Origin: Amycolatopsis sp. NBC_01480
GTDB taxonomy: Bacteria; Actinomycetota; Actinomycetes; Mycobacteriales; Pseudonocardiaceae
Assembly (NCBI RefSeq): GCF_036227205.1
Contig: NZ_CP109442.1
Location: 7,564,001 to 7,628,000, forward strand
Direction: 5' to 3'
Length of the DNA: 64,000 nucleotides
Shown here: in pieces, positions 50,187 to 59,445 of the stretch
Numbering within the stretch: the stretch's first letter is position 1
Layout of the letters: each line of letters begins with the position of its first letter
Program-made: the position numbers and the translations under genes
The notes under the pieces: generated by a model
What the model was told of the DNA's origin: nothing
What the model saw: only the letters and a program-made list of their open reading frames with translations
Database searches by the model: none

Positions 50187-51380
50187 ATGCCCAGAAGACG
50201 CATTCGGACCGGCGCGGTGATACTGGCCGCGCTCGCCTCGGCCCTTTCGGCGGTGGCCATCGTGCCCGCGGCCGACGCCGCCGTGCCCGCGACGATCCCG
50301 CTCACGGTGACGAACAATTCCGGCCGCTCCGATCCGGTTTACCTCTACGATCTCGGCACCCTGCTCAGCACCGGACAGCAGGGCTGGGCCGATTCCGGCG
50401 GGAACTTGCACGCCTGGCCGGGCGGCAGCGTGCCGCCGGTCCCGGCCCCCGACGCCTCGATCCCCGGCCCGGCCAACGGCCAGTCGGTGACCATTCGGAT
50501 CCCGAAGTTCTCCGGCCGGCTCTACTTCTCGTACGGCCAGAAGCTCAAATTCTTCCTGGCCACCGGCGGCCTGGTGCAGCCCGCGGTGCAGAACCCGTCC
50601 GACCCGAACCACAACATCCTGTTCAATTGGTCGGAGTACACCCTCAACGATTCGGGGCTGTGGCTCAACAGCACCCAGGTCGACATGTTCACGGCGCCGG
50701 ATTCGGTCGCCATCACCCCGTCCGGCGGCGGGGTGAAAACCACCGGCGCGCTGAAGCCGAACGGGTTCAGCAATTTCATGAACGCGCTGCGCGGCCAGCC
50801 CGGCGGCTGGGCGAACCTGATCCAGACCGACGGCAGCGGGAATGTGCTGCGCGCCCTTTCGGCCGGGCACGGGATCGAGTCCGGCGCGCTGCCGGCCTCG
50901 GTGATGGACGACTACGTCAACCGGGTGTGGAGCAAGTACAGTTCCTCGACGCTGACCGTCACACCGTTCGCGGACCAGCCGTCCACCCAGTACTTCGGCC
51001 GGGTGTCGGGCAACGTCATGAACTTCACCAACTCGGCCGGGGCCACCGTCACCTCGTTCCAGAAGCCGGACGCGGACAGCATCTTCGGCTGCTACAAGCT
51101 GCTCGACGCGCCGAACGACCTGGTCCGCGGCCCGATCTCGCGCACCCTGTGCGCCGGGTTCAACCGCTCGACCCTGCTCACCTCGGCGAGCCAGCCGGAC
51201 AACAACGCCGCGGACTTCTACCAGGACACCGTCACCAACCAGTACGCGCGCGAGGTGCACGCGCAGATGGCCGACGGCAAGGCCTACGCCTTCGCCTTCG
51301 ACGATGTCGGCAACTTCGAATCGCTGGTGAACGACGGCAACCCGCAGAGCGCGTCGATGACGCTGGGGTCGCTTTCCTGA
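50187..51380 (+). CDS. Secreted GH64 beta-1,3-glucanase
   Basis: This 397-residue protein has a signal peptide (GAVILAALASALSAVAIVPAADA). The GH64 pattern follows: PLTVTNNSGRSDPVYLYDLG, IRIPKFSGRLYFSYGQKL (~110), FNWSEYTLNDSGLWLNSTQVDMF (~150, with the catalytic acidic residues E and D), and FAFDDVGNFESLVNDGNPQ near the end. GH64 enzymes release laminaripentaose from beta-1,3-glucan, attacking fungal walls or plant callose. ATG 50187 follows AAGGAGAGAACC. Confidence 0.93.
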   Translation: MPRRRIRTGAVILAALASALSAVAIVPAADAAVPATIPLTVTNNSGRSDPVYLYDLGTLLSTGQQGWADSGGNLHAWPGGSVPPVPAPDASIPGPANGQSVTIRIPKFSGRLYFSYGQKLKFFLATGGLVQPAVQNPSDPNHNILFNWSEYTLNDSGLWLNSTQVDMFTAPDSVAITPSGGGVKTTGALKPNGFSNFMNALRGQPGGWANLIQTDGSGNVLRALSAGHGIESGALPASVMDDYVNRVWSKYSSSTLTVTPFADQPSTQYFGRVSGNVMNFTNSAGATVTSFQKPDADSIFGCYKLLDAPNDLVRGPISRTLCAGFNRSTLLTSASQPDNNAADFYQDTVTNQYAREVHAQMADGKAYAFAFDDVGNFESLVNDGNPQSASMTLGSLS

Positions 51381-51463
51381 TCCTTCCCGGCCGGCCGGGG
51401 GCGTCGACTGTGGATGCCCCCGGTCTGTCTTTCCTTTTTTGCACCGAACCGAGGAGCTATTCA

Positions 51464-53071
51464 GTGCCGAATAGAGCACGGGCGGTATTCGCCGCCGTGA
51501 CCGCCACCATGCTGGCGGTGGCGGGACTGAGCGCGGGCGCCGCGCCGGCCCAGGCGGCCGACGCGCCGTTGCAGATCTACCCGGTGCAATCGATCTACCC
51601 GGCCTCGTCCGAATTCGCGCTCACCGTCAACGGCCAGAACGTGCCCGTCACGCACACGCGTGGTTACGAGACCGCGCAGCTGGCCATGGGCAGCGGGACG
51701 GCGTCGGTGACCGTGCGCAAGGTCAACAACACCGCGATCGGCGCGTACTCGATCACGCCGGTCGCGCTCGGCATCGCGGGCACCGTCAGCGGTCCGACCC
51801 TGAGTTTTTCGCTCAGCCAGCCGCGTTACCTGATCATCAAGATCGACGGCCGGCCGCAGCTGGTGCTGACCGTGGACCCGCTGGAGACCAACGCGCCGGC
51901 GACGTCGGGCACCGGGATCTTCAACGTCACCGCGGCCCCGGACGGCGCGCAGCCGAGCACGACCGCCTACGCGACGACTCCGTTCCAGAACGCCCTCAAC
52001 GACGCCGCGGCCTGGGGCAGCGCGAACGGCGGGCAGGGCACCGTGTACGTGCCGCCCGGGGTGTGGACGGTCGGCACGCTGTATCTGCGCAGCAATCTCG
52101 CGCTGTACCTCGCGCCGGGCGCGGTCCTGCGGTACACCGGCGAGGACGGGCATTACGATCGCCACTGGCACAAGGATTCCCAGAACCGCGACATCACCTG
52201 GTTCCTTTCGACCCGGTACAGCTCGTCCAATATCACCATTTACGGACGTGGCACGATCGACGGCAACGGCAAGGCCTCACTGCTGCCTTCTAACCTGGGC
52301 GTGAACCTGCTGACCCCGATTTACACCTCCCATTTCCGGCTCGACGGGATCACTTTCCGTGAATCAAGTTCGTGGGCGATCATGCCGACCCGTTCGTCGG
52401 ACATGCAGTTCACCAACATGAAGATCTTCAACCAGTTCGACATGGGGGAGAACGACGGGATCGACGTGATGGAGTCGACCGGGGTTTCGGTCGGCAATGC
52501 CGTCGGGATCGGTCTGGACGACCCGTTCAGCACGAAGACCTGGGATGCCGCGACGGACCTCTTCCGCAACGTCCCCGGCGACCCGCGCCCACTGGACGGC
52601 GTGACGTTCGACGGTCTGCTGTCCTGGACCTACTGCTACGGGCTCAAGGCCGGTCAGGGTTTCCTGCAGCCGCAGAAGAACGTGACCTTCGCCAACGCGA
52701 CGGTTTACCAGGCGGCGGTCGGCATCGGCGTGCACCATAAATACGGGACCGCGACGGCGTCGAACATCACCTTCAGCAACATCGACGTCGAGCAATTGCC
52801 TTACACCAACGACAACAACAGGACCTGGTTGGCGCTCTGGCTCCAGGACCCGGCGGGCAGCCTCCCGATCGACGGGGTCACGGTGAAGAACGTGCGCGTC
52901 CGGGACGCCGGCACGACTCCGGCGCGGATCAACGGGTCACCGACCGGGCCGATCAACGGCGTCTCGCTGAACCACATCGTGATGCCGGGAACCACCACGG
53001 GCGCCACGTCGCTCGCAGCCATGAAGATCACCGGCGACACGAACCACGGTCCGGTGACGATCACGCCCTGA
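51464..53071 (+). CDS. Secreted GH28-like (GH49/dextranase-like fold) beta-helix glycoside hydrolase
   Basis: This 535-residue protein starts at GTG 51464 with GAGGAG upstream. After the signal peptide (VFAAVTATMLAVAGLSAGAAPAQAA), a beta-sandwich of ~120 residues is followed by the right-handed beta-helix (from WGSANGGQGTVYVPPGVW). Acidic motifs are ENDGIDVMES (~330) and IGLDDPFSTKTWD (~350), which parallel the D..D D....K catalytic pattern of GH28. The separate N-terminal sandwich recalls GH49 dextranases/isopullulanases. Substrate: a pectic or alpha-glucan polysaccharide. It follows GH64 by 83 bases, perhaps in the same unit. Confidence 0.87.
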   Translation: MPNRARAVFAAVTATMLAVAGLSAGAAPAQAADAPLQIYPVQSIYPASSEFALTVNGQNVPVTHTRGYETAQLAMGSGTASVTVRKVNNTAIGAYSITPVALGIAGTVSGPTLSFSLSQPRYLIIKIDGRPQLVLTVDPLETNAPATSGTGIFNVTAAPDGAQPSTTAYATTPFQNALNDAAAWGSANGGQGTVYVPPGVWTVGTLYLRSNLALYLAPGAVLRYTGEDGHYDRHWHKDSQNRDITWFLSTRYSSSNITIYGRGTIDGNGKASLLPSNLGVNLLTPIYTSHFRLDGITFRESSSWAIMPTRSSDMQFTNMKIFNQFDMGENDGIDVMESTGVSVGNAVGIGLDDPFSTKTWDAATDLFRNVPGDPRPLDGVTFDGLLSWTYCYGLKAGQGFLQPQKNVTFANATVYQAAVGIGVHHKYGTATASNITFSNIDVEQLPYTNDNNRTWLALWLQDPAGSLPIDGVTVKNVRVRDAGTTPARINGSPTGPINGVSLNHIVMPGTTTGATSLAAMKITGDTNHGPVTITP

Positions 53072-53442
53072 ACCAGGCGGACCTCCACGGCACGCCGCCG
53101 GGCCGGATCCAGGCACGGCGGCGGCCTTTCATTGTTCGCACCTTCGAAGCTTCGGCGACGTCACCGATGCCGGGCCGCCCGTCATCGGTGAACGCGGCGT
53201 CGGTTGCTTCAGAGCTTCGGGGGCCGGCGCGCCCCGCACATGAGGCTGCGCAGGGGTTGGCAGGTCGGCGGAATCCCATCGGGGTGACGCCACGACGGTG
53301 GCGTACGTCGTCACCGCGGTCAGCTTCGGACCGCCGACGGGTCGGGCTCAGCCGTCAGTGTAGTGTCCGCGAACCCGGCCGCCAAAGCGCGCAATGCCGC
53401 GTCCAGGTAACGGTCAAGTCGGCGTCGGCGTGGGCGGAGCGC
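53072..53442. other. Intergenic stretch, no gene seen
   Basis: After the GH28-like gene there is a GC-rich partly palindromic segment (CCGCCGGGCCGG...GGCGGCGG, about 53096-53129). Some 300 bases follow with no frame that looks coding. The GH2 remnant becomes recognisable around 53440. Confidence 0.4.
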
Positions 53443-53878
53443 CGGTGGTGGCGAGTTTCCGCCCGGACGGCGACCACCTCGAGCGGTGGCTGAGCAGCAG
53501 CGGCCGTACCGAAGTCACGACTACCGCGACCGTCACCATCGGTGGCTTCGACGGCGCGGAACACCTCCGCGAGGACGTCACCGCGACCGTCGCGCCAGGT
53601 GACTCCCGGGTGGTGTGGACGGGCGACAGCCTGGAGCTGACCGCGGATCGGTACGCCTGGGTCGAGGGCGATTTCCCGTAGAACCGGCTGTTCTTCGCCG
53701 AGATCAAGGACATCCCGTTCGGCAAGCCCGAACTCGACGTCGTTGCCCGGGGCTCGCTTCCACAACAACTACCTCGACCTGCGGGCCGGCGAGACCGCCA
53801 CGATCGAGGTCACCGGCCTGCCGGACGACGTCGATCCCGCGGACATCGAGGTCCGGGCCTGGCAGGCTCGAGGCTGAA
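53443..53878 (+). pseudogene. C-terminal remnant of a GH2 beta-mannosidase-like gene
   Basis: Pieces in two frames: SFRPDGDHLERWLSSSGRTE, RVVWTGDSLELTADRYAWVEG, then an in-frame TAG (53679), NRLFFAEIKDIPFGKPELDV, and in another frame HNNYLDLRAGETATIEVTGL ending AWQARG at 53878. The strings 'NRLFFAEIKDIP' and 'NYLDLRAGE' are characteristic of the C-terminal Ig-like domains of actinomycete beta-mannosidases. About 60 residues between them are missing. The stop codon plus frameshift plus deletion make it a clear pseudogene. Confidence 0.65.
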
Positions 53879-53896
53879 CGGAAGGAGAACTCCCTC

Positions 53897-54475
53897 ATGC
53901 TCGCTCGGTTGCTGCGCCGTCACGGCGACCCGCCCCCGGACCGGTTCGCGGGGGTGCCGCTGCCCGCGGCGAACGTGGTGTTCCTCGGCGACAGCATCAC
54001 CGAGGCCGGGAGCTGGAGCGAGTGGTTCCCGCGGTACCCCGTGCTCAACCGCGGCATCAGCGGGGACACGCTCGAAGGCGTCCGCGCCCGGCTCGCGACC
54101 GCGATCCACCGACCCGCGGCCATTTCGCTGCTGATCGGCACCAACGACCTCAACGGGCAGGGCCGGACAGCCCAGGTGGCCGGCATCGCGGCGCAGTTCG
54201 CGGACCTGGTGGCCGAGCTCCGCGCGCTGGCGCCGGACGCCCCGCTGATCGTCAACAGCGTGATGCCGCGGGCCCGCCGCTTCGCGCGCCGGATCCACGA
54301 ACTCAACCGCAGCTATGCGGAGATCGCCGGTGATGCGTACCTCGATCTCTGGCCGGCCCTCGCCGACGGAAAGGCTCTGCGGAAGTCCTTTACCGACGAC
54401 GGCCTGCATCTCAACGGAAACGGCTACCAGGCGTGGGTCGAAGTATTGCGGCCCCGTCTCGAAGCAGTGCTTTAG
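53897..54475 (+). CDS. SGNH/GDSL hydrolase
   Basis: This 192-residue protein has the four SGNH blocks: FLGDSITEAGSW (Ser, ~30), RGISGDTLEG (Gly), IGTNDLNG (Asn, ~78) and the C-terminal DDGLHLNGNGY (Asp/His, ~175). No signal peptide, so cytoplasmic. It is an esterase, possibly carbohydrate acetylesterase, given the glycosidase neighbours. ATG 53897 follows GAAGGAG 18 bases after the end of the mannosidase remnant. They were probably one operon in which the hydrolase deacetylated mannosides. Confidence 0.92.
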   Translation: MLARLLRRHGDPPPDRFAGVPLPAANVVFLGDSITEAGSWSEWFPRYPVLNRGISGDTLEGVRARLATAIHRPAAISLLIGTNDLNGQGRTAQVAGIAAQFADLVAELRALAPDAPLIVNSVMPRARRFARRIHELNRSYAEIAGDAYLDLWPALADGKALRKSFTDDGLHLNGNGYQAWVEVLRPRLEAVL

Positions 54476-54486
54476 GAAAACTTCCG

Positions 54487-54656
54487 TGCTCCGCCGATTC
54501 CGGCGGCTGTTGATCTTTGCCTGTGCGGTCACGCTGGCGTTGAACGTTGCGGGTCCGCTCGTCGCGGGGGAGTACGGAAAGGCCGCGTTCGACGCCGTTG
54601 GACCGCTGCTGTTGATTGGGTGGGCGAGGGCGGCCCGGGTCTGCTTCAGGCGATGA
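54487..54656 (+). pseudogene. N-terminal remnant of a DUF2637-type membrane protein
   Basis: The sequence RRLLIFACAVTLALNVAGPL, VAGEYGKAAFDAVGPLLLIGW is the first two membrane segments of the DUF2637 family, known from actinomycete plasmids and integrative elements. After LLLIGW the frame shifts by one base (the next frame reads GEGGPGLLQAMIHAG, the expected continuation). It then runs directly into Rhs sequence. So both a frameshift and a fusion junction (about 54670-54690) end it. GTG 54487 has AGGAAAAC upstream. Confidence 0.55.
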
Positions 54657-54679
54657 TCCATGCCGGCGCAGCGGTCACA

Positions 54680-55315
54680 CCACTGCAGTTCACCGGTCAG
54701 TTCACCGGCGCCGAGTCCGGGTTGGTCTACCTGCGCGCCCGCTACTGCGACCCGGCCACCGGCCTGTTCCTGACCGTCGATCCCAAGGTCGGCGAAACCC
54801 GCACACCGTATGCGTACACGTCGGACAATCCGCACAGACTCACCGATATCGCCGGGTTGAGCTGGTGGAATCCGTTCTGTTGGTCCAAGGACACGTGGTC
54901 GACGATCGGCACTTATGCCGGCTACGCGGGCCTCGCTGTCGGTGCGGTCGGAATCGGCCTGGCCTCCTTCGGTGTCGGTGACGTCTTGATCGGCGGTGCG
55001 GTCACTGTGGGCGTCGTCGCCGAGGTCACCGCTACCACTCTGGGTGTCGTGAGTACCGCGGTCACGTGCGCGCAAAACTTGATCAGCATCGCTTACGGCG
55101 TCGGCATCCTGTCGGCCGGGATCGGCGCGTTCGGCACGTGGGCCGACTGGGGCTTCGCGCCGGGTTCGTGGGGTATGTACCCCAACGTGAACTCGTTGAC
55201 CTCCGGAATCGCCGGCACAGTCTGGGGGTTGAACGAGGGCGGTGGCGGCGGGGGAACGGCAGCGCCCGCACTGCGCACGTATTCTCCGTGTGACGGGGCG
55301 GCGATCGTCTGCTGA
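54680..55315 (+). pseudogene. Rhs-repeat protein C-terminus with hydrophobic tail domain (N-terminus missing)
   Basis: The sequence FTGQFTGAESGLVYLRARYC, DPATGLFLTVDPKVG, PYAYTSDNPHRLTDIAG is the Rhs-associated core that ends all Rhs polymorphic toxins. After it comes a variable ~150-residue tip, SWWNPFCWSKDTWSTIG, with long Gly/Ala/Val-rich hydrophobic runs (GLAVGAVGIGLASFGVGDVL, GGAVTVGVVAEVTATTLGVV). Such tips are the toxin part. The thousands of bases of Rhs repeats expected upstream are absent; the DUF2637 piece lies there instead. Stop at 55315; the next gene starts 23 bases later. Confidence 0.7.
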
Positions 55316-55337
55316 CGCCGGAGCGAATGGGATCGTG

Positions 55338-55886
55338 ATGACCGAATACGGCAGGGATCGTGAGCGACGCCGTCGGACCAGCGCGCTCGTCGGGTTGTTC
55401 TTCTTGGCCGCTCTGTCCGTGTCGCTCGCGTTCAAGGTGGGCTGGGTTCCTGCGGTGGCCGTGCCGGTCGGGTTTCTGGTTTTGGTGTATGTCCTGTTCA
55501 CGTTCGTCGTGTGGCGCGACAGTCGGGCAGAGGCGCGGCGGCGGGCGTCCGGTGCCGCGCCGTCGTGGACCGCGCAGTTGCCGGTCGCGGCCGCCCTGGA
55601 GTTGGGGGCGAAGGCGCCTGGGCGGCATTCGCGGCAGCAGGTGGTCGGTGAGCTGCTCGGCCGGCTGTCGTTGGCGGAGGGCGGGTTGCGTTGGGAGCCG
55701 AGGGAAGGTGACCGGAACCGGGGGGTGGGGCCGGTCGTCTGGGACCGGTCGTGGACGCCGGAGGTTGTGTCGCTCTGGGGGCCGGGTAGCCAGGGATGCC
55801 TGACACTGAACCGTTCCGACGGGACGGCGGTTGACCTGTGGGTCCGGCATCCGGCGGACCTGCGCCGGGCACTCGGCTCAGCGTAG
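55338..55886 (+). CDS. Membrane protein of unknown function, possible immunity protein
   Basis: This 182-residue protein has a charged N-terminus (YGRDRERRRR), two adjacent membrane segments (ALVGLFFLAALSVSLAF and VPAVAVPVGFLVLVYVLFTFVV, about 15-58) and a soluble C-terminal domain (about 75-182) with WEPREGDRNRGVGPVVWDRSW. No family is recognised. Position directly after an Rhs tip is the standard place for its immunity protein, and a membrane location would suit a hydrophobic, membrane-acting tip. GTG 55335 is an alternative start. Confidence 0.7.
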   Translation: MTEYGRDRERRRRTSALVGLFFLAALSVSLAFKVGWVPAVAVPVGFLVLVYVLFTFVVWRDSRAEARRRASGAAPSWTAQLPVAAALELGAKAPGRHSRQQVVGELLGRLSLAEGGLRWEPREGDRNRGVGPVVWDRSWTPEVVSLWGPGSQGCLTLNRSDGTAVDLWVRHPADLRRALGSA

Positions 55887-56491
55887 CCAGGAACCTGGCT
55901 GCCGTCGCCCGGAGATTCGCAGTGGCAGAGCTCCTTGGTGAAAGGTTCCGGTTGGTGGGCGGGAAGTCCGCCGATGTGGCCGGCGTGTGCTTCGAAGATC
56001 ATGAGGGTGTGCAGTTCGGGGCCTTCGCCGACTGGGTGGCGAACGGAGACGGTGTCGGCCGTTGCGGGGCGGTGGTCCGACCTGGTGGTCTACGAGCGAA
56101 TGACGCCGTTCAGGTTGCCGGCCGCGACCGAGCTGGGAATGCTGGCGGTTCAACGGTGGCGCTGGGAGAATTCTGCAGAGATTGCGAAATGAGAAGGGGC
56201 GGAAACTGGATGAGTGAGTTGGATGTACGGTGTTCTACCCACTTCGCAACGAGCATGTGGCCGCGCTCCTGGACGCGATTGCCCGGCACGGTGAGGATGT
56301 GCGGGCCGCTGCGGGCAGTGAGTGGGGAACAGTGTTCTGACCCTGTTTCGCACGCACGACCGGCCCGCGCTGGGGAAAAACCTTGAACGAGCAGGCCGCG
56401 TCGGCCGAGACCGTCGCGCCGGTGGCGGTCAGCACCCCGCTGCTGTTCCCGGCCTCGCCATACCGGCTTTCATCCCTGCGAATACCGAGAA
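55887..56491. other. 605-base stretch with only small fragments
   Basis: No full gene is seen. A 36-codon frame at 56230-56340 (+) reads FYPLRNEHVAALLDAIARHG and ends SEWGTVF. It looks like the coding tail of a helical protein but has no family match that I can name. A second piece near 56384-56480 (+) reads NEQAASAETVAPVAVSTPLL. The rest has mixed base composition lower in GC than neighbours, suggesting decayed DNA. Confidence 0.4.
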
Positions 56492-56538
56492 GTCGCGGGT
56501 AGGTCACCTCGAGAGGCTCGAGGTGACCTACCCGCGAC
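56492..56538. repeat. 22-bp perfect stem-loop (GTCGCGGGTAGGTCACCTCGAG family)
   Basis: GTCGCGGGTAGGTCACCTCGAG (56492-56513) pairs perfectly with 56517-56538 around AGG. It ends four bases before the S53 peptidase stop codon, so it is probably its terminator. Confidence 0.8.
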
Positions 56539-56542
56539 CTGG

Positions 56543-58474
56543 TCAGCTCAGGGTCAGTGCGGTGTCGTCGAGGCAGAACGAGGTTTGCAGGGACGAGTCT
56601 TCGGTGCCGGTGAAGCTCAGCGTCACGGTCTGCCCGGCGAAGGCCGAGACGTCGACGGTGCGCAGCTGGTAGCCGGTCGCCTGGTTCAGGTTCGAATAGG
56701 ACGCGAGCGTCGTCGAACCGGCCTTGACGGTCAGCTTGTCGTAGGCGGTCGAGGTGGTCGTTTCGGCGGTGTCGATGTGCAGGTAGTAGGTGAGGGTCGC
56801 GTGGCAACCGGCGGGGATGCTCACCGACTGCGAAAGCGTGTCAGTGTGCGTGCTGCCGTAGCCGTCGAGGTAGGCGAGGTAGGTGCCGGCGTGCGTGGCT
56901 TCGCCGTCGGCGGAGGTGGTGATGATGCCGGTGGACGCGGTCCAGGGGCTGGTGCCGGTTTCGAAGCCGGGGTTGCCCAGCTTCTGGCCGGAACAGCCAC
57001 CGCCGCCGGTGGGGTTGATCGTCCAGCTGAAGGTGGTGCTGCCGGTGGCGCCGCTCGAGTCCTTCGCGGTCGCGGTCACCGAGTAGGTGGCTGCGGTGGT
57101 CGGGGTGCCGGAGATGAGGCCCGACGAGCTGATGGAGAGCCCGGCGGGGAGGCCGGTGGCGGTCCAGGTGTAGCCGCCGCTGCCGCCGGAGGCGGACAGC
57201 TGCAGGCTGGCCGCGGTGCCGACGGTGCCGGTCTGGCTGCCGGGGTTGTTCGCGGCGACCGGGCCGGGGCCGGAGCCACCGGCGGTGAACGCCGCGGTGC
57301 CGTTGGGAGTGCCCAGCCCGGTCGGGCCGTCCCAGCCCGCGCCGGCTTTGCACTGCACCGCGACCGAGCAGCTGCCGTTGCTGCCGGAGGTCACGTCATA
57401 GAGGTTGCCGGTGTGGGAGTAGGGGTACGCGCCGGGCGTGTCGGACGAGCCGGGGGTCCCGGCCAGGGCGTAGACCGAGGCGATGATCGGTGAGGACGCG
57501 CTGGTGCCGCCGTAGACGGCCCAGCCGCTGCCGCCGTAGGTCTGGTAGACCGCGACTCCGGTCTGCGGGTCGGCTACCGCGGAGACGTCGGCGACCGCTC
57601 GCTTGCTGCACCCGGTGGTGACGTTCTGGAACGACGGCTTCGTCACCGAGCCCGAGCAGCCGCTGCCGGCGCCGCTCCATGCTGTTTCGGTCCAGCCGCG
57701 GGTCCCGCCGCCCTGGGTCAGCGAGGTACCGCCGACCGCGGTGACGTACTGCGACGACGCGGGGTAGCTGATGCCGTAGCCGTTGTCGCCGGTGCTCGCG
57801 GTGATCGCGACGCCCGGATGGTGGAAGTAGCTGGAGTCGGATGAGGGTTCGCTGCCGTCCTCACTGCCGCCGTAGCTGTTGGAGACGTACTTGGCTCCCA
57901 GCGAGACGGCCGTGTTCACGGCGGTGCCGAGGTCTTGCATGCTCGGCTGGCTCGCTTCGACGAGCAGGATGTGGCAGTTCGGGCAGATGGCGGAGACCAT
58001 GTCGACGTCGAGCGAGATCTCGCCGGCCCAGCCGCTGTCCGCGGTCGGCAGGGGGCTCGTCGCGCCGTTCTCGTTGACCTTCTTGAAGCAGCCGTTGGCG
58101 GTGGTGCAGGCCGGCAGGCTGTAGGTGGATCGGTAGCCGGCCAGATCGGACTCGGCGTTCGGGTCGTCGTAGGCGTCCACAATGGCCACTGTCGCCGACG
58201 CGCTGCCGCTCGCGGTCAGGTTGTAGGCGCTGCGCAGACCGGACGGGCCGAAGCCGCTCGGCAGCGCGTTCGGTGCGAGCAGCGCGCGCATGGTGTCGGT
58301 TTGACGTTCCGCGAAACACGTTGCCATGCCGGGCTTCGCGGGCTGGGCGCAGACCCGCGCGGTCGGATGGACGGCGGCGGGCGCGGCGATCGCCGGTGTC
58401 GCTACGGCGGGTGTGATCAGTGCCATCGCCGCAAGGCCGGCGATGGCGAGGATTCTTCGGGGTGAACGGAACAC
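56543..58474 (-). CDS. Secreted S53 (sedolisin) family serine peptidase with Ig-like and carbohydrate-binding-like C-terminal domains
   Basis: This 643-residue protein starts at GTG 58474 (GGGAGGGATC upstream). The signal peptide is [20 protein letters not shown]. The peptidase core shows [16 protein letters not shown], the Glu/Asp pair in [13 protein letters not shown] (~155), the oxyanion Asp in STGDNGYG (~230) and the nucleophile in [13 protein letters not shown] (~340). This is the S53 set (E, D, D, S). The prodomain is absent or very short, as in some actinomycete members. Then come an He_PIG-like Ig repeat ([16 protein letters not shown], ~425) and a jelly-roll C-terminus beginning [13 protein letters not shown]. 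Confidence 0.9.
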   Translation of the reverse strand: MFRSPRRILAIAGLAAMALITPAVATPAIAAPAAVHPTARVCAQPAKPGMATCFAERQTDTMRALLAPNALPSGFGPSGLRSAYNLTASGSASATVAIVDAYDDPNAESDLAGYRSTYSLPACTTANGCFKKVNENGATSPLPTADSGWAGEISLDVDMVSAICPNCHILLVEASQPSMQDLGTAVNTAVSLGAKYVSNSYGGSEDGSEPSSDSSYFHHPGVAITASTGDNGYGISYPASSQYVTAVGGTSLTQGGGTRGWTETAWSGAGSGCSGSVTKPSFQNVTTGCSKRAVADVSAVADPQTGVAVYQTYGGSGWAVYGGTSASSPIIASVYALAGTPGSSDTPGAYPYSHTGNLYDVTSGSNGSCSVAVQCKAGAGWDGPTGLGTPNGTAAFTAGGSGPGPVAANNPGSQTGTVGTAASLQLSASGGSGGYTWTATGLPAGLSISSSGLISGTPTTAATYSVTATAKDSSGATGSTTFSWTINPTGGGGCSGQKLGNPGFETGTSPWTASTGIITTSADGEATHAGTYLAYLDGYGSTHTDTLSQSVSIPAGCHATLTYYLHIDTAETTTSTAYDKLTVKAGSTTLASYSNLNQATGYQLRTVDVSAFAGQTVTLSFTGTEDSSLQTSFCLDDTALTLS

Positions 58475-58954
58475 GATCCCTCCCAGAGAGATGCATGCGA
58501 ACGGGAGCCCACTGTCTACCTGGCGCGATTCCGCGCGGATAGCGACCTTCGGACGGTGCCGTGATTCTCGCCGGGGGGAAGCGGCCGAATGGAGCACGAA
58601 TCAATCGGCCATTCCCTGACGATCAGCGGCAAACAGGACGAATATGAAAAATTCCCGATCATACTTTCGTCGGGTCCCGCGTCCGTGACGTCCCGATGTT
58701 TTCCGTTTTGCATGGAAAAGAGTCGATAGTCCACTTTGAGGGCGTCGGGGGAATGCGAAAACGATCGGGCCGGAAGATCAAGACGGCGTCCGGTCACGAA
58801 CCGGGAACGGTTTTCATTCGCGTCAGGACACACCTTGAAGTGACAATAACATTCATCTAGCGTCCGAGGCGTCCACCCGATCGGCGTACTCGTACCGAGG
58901 GCTGTCCTCACCGTCTACACGACCCATCGTAGTACCGCCAACGGTGCGGCCGGG
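58475..58954. other. 480-base promoter/intergenic stretch, no gene seen
   Basis: The S53 gene is preceded by about 480 bases of lower-GC DNA with no coding frame. Its promoter should lie in the first part, but no convincing -35/-10 pair was found. The right end joins directly to the middle of an ABC-3 permease. Confidence 0.45.
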
Positions 58955-59312
58955 GTGAACGTCCTGTTCGGATCGATCTTCGGGATCAGCTCCGGCAACG
59001 CCGTCGTCGCCGCGGTCATCGGCGCCGGCCTGTGCTTCCTGACGCTGCTGATCGCCCGGCCACTGCTGTTCGCCACGCTGGACCCGGCGGTCGCCGCGGC
59101 CCGCGGGCCGCCGGTGCGGTTGCTGGGGCGGGGGTTCCTCGCTCAGGTCGGCGCCTGTGCGGCCGAAGCGAATCAGGCGGTCGGTGCGCTGCTGCTCGGC
59201 CTGCTGGCCGCCCCGGCCGGCACCGCGGTCCGGGTGAGACTCGTCCCTGCCGGGCGTTGAGTCTGTCCGCCGCGCTGGCCGTGGGCGACATTTGCCTGGC
59301 GCTGACTAATCC
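58955..59312 (+). pseudogene. Internal fragment of an ABC-3 (ZnuB-type) metal permease
   Basis: The sequence VNVLFGSIFGISSGNAVVAA, VIGAGLCFLTLLIARPLLFA, PPVRLLGRGFLAQVGACAAE, ANQAVGALLLGLLAAPAGTA is the middle of a ZnuB/MntB-type permease: LFGSI.GIS, LLFATLDP and the EA.QAVGALL...PA helix. The frame ends at 59260; a shifted frame continues LSLSAALAVGDICLAL to about 59312. There is no N-terminus (a TAG lies just upstream) and no partner ATPase or binding protein. Confidence 0.7.
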
Positions 59313-59445
59313 GGGCGCCCGCGCGAGTGCACCGAGAACGGCTCGTCGCTGCCGGGTCTCGTAGTGCTTCCGGCGCGGGCCGGAGCCGCCTGCACAGCGT
59401 GCTGCGTCTCGCCGGCCGGCCGGCCGCGCTGAGCACCGCGCCCCG

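Noticed and set aside
55935..56192. Small 85-codon frame on the plus strand
   Set aside because: Starts at an ATG/GTG without a ribosome site, with Trp/Ser/Arg-rich unlikely composition and no family pattern; listed only as part of the undefined stretch.
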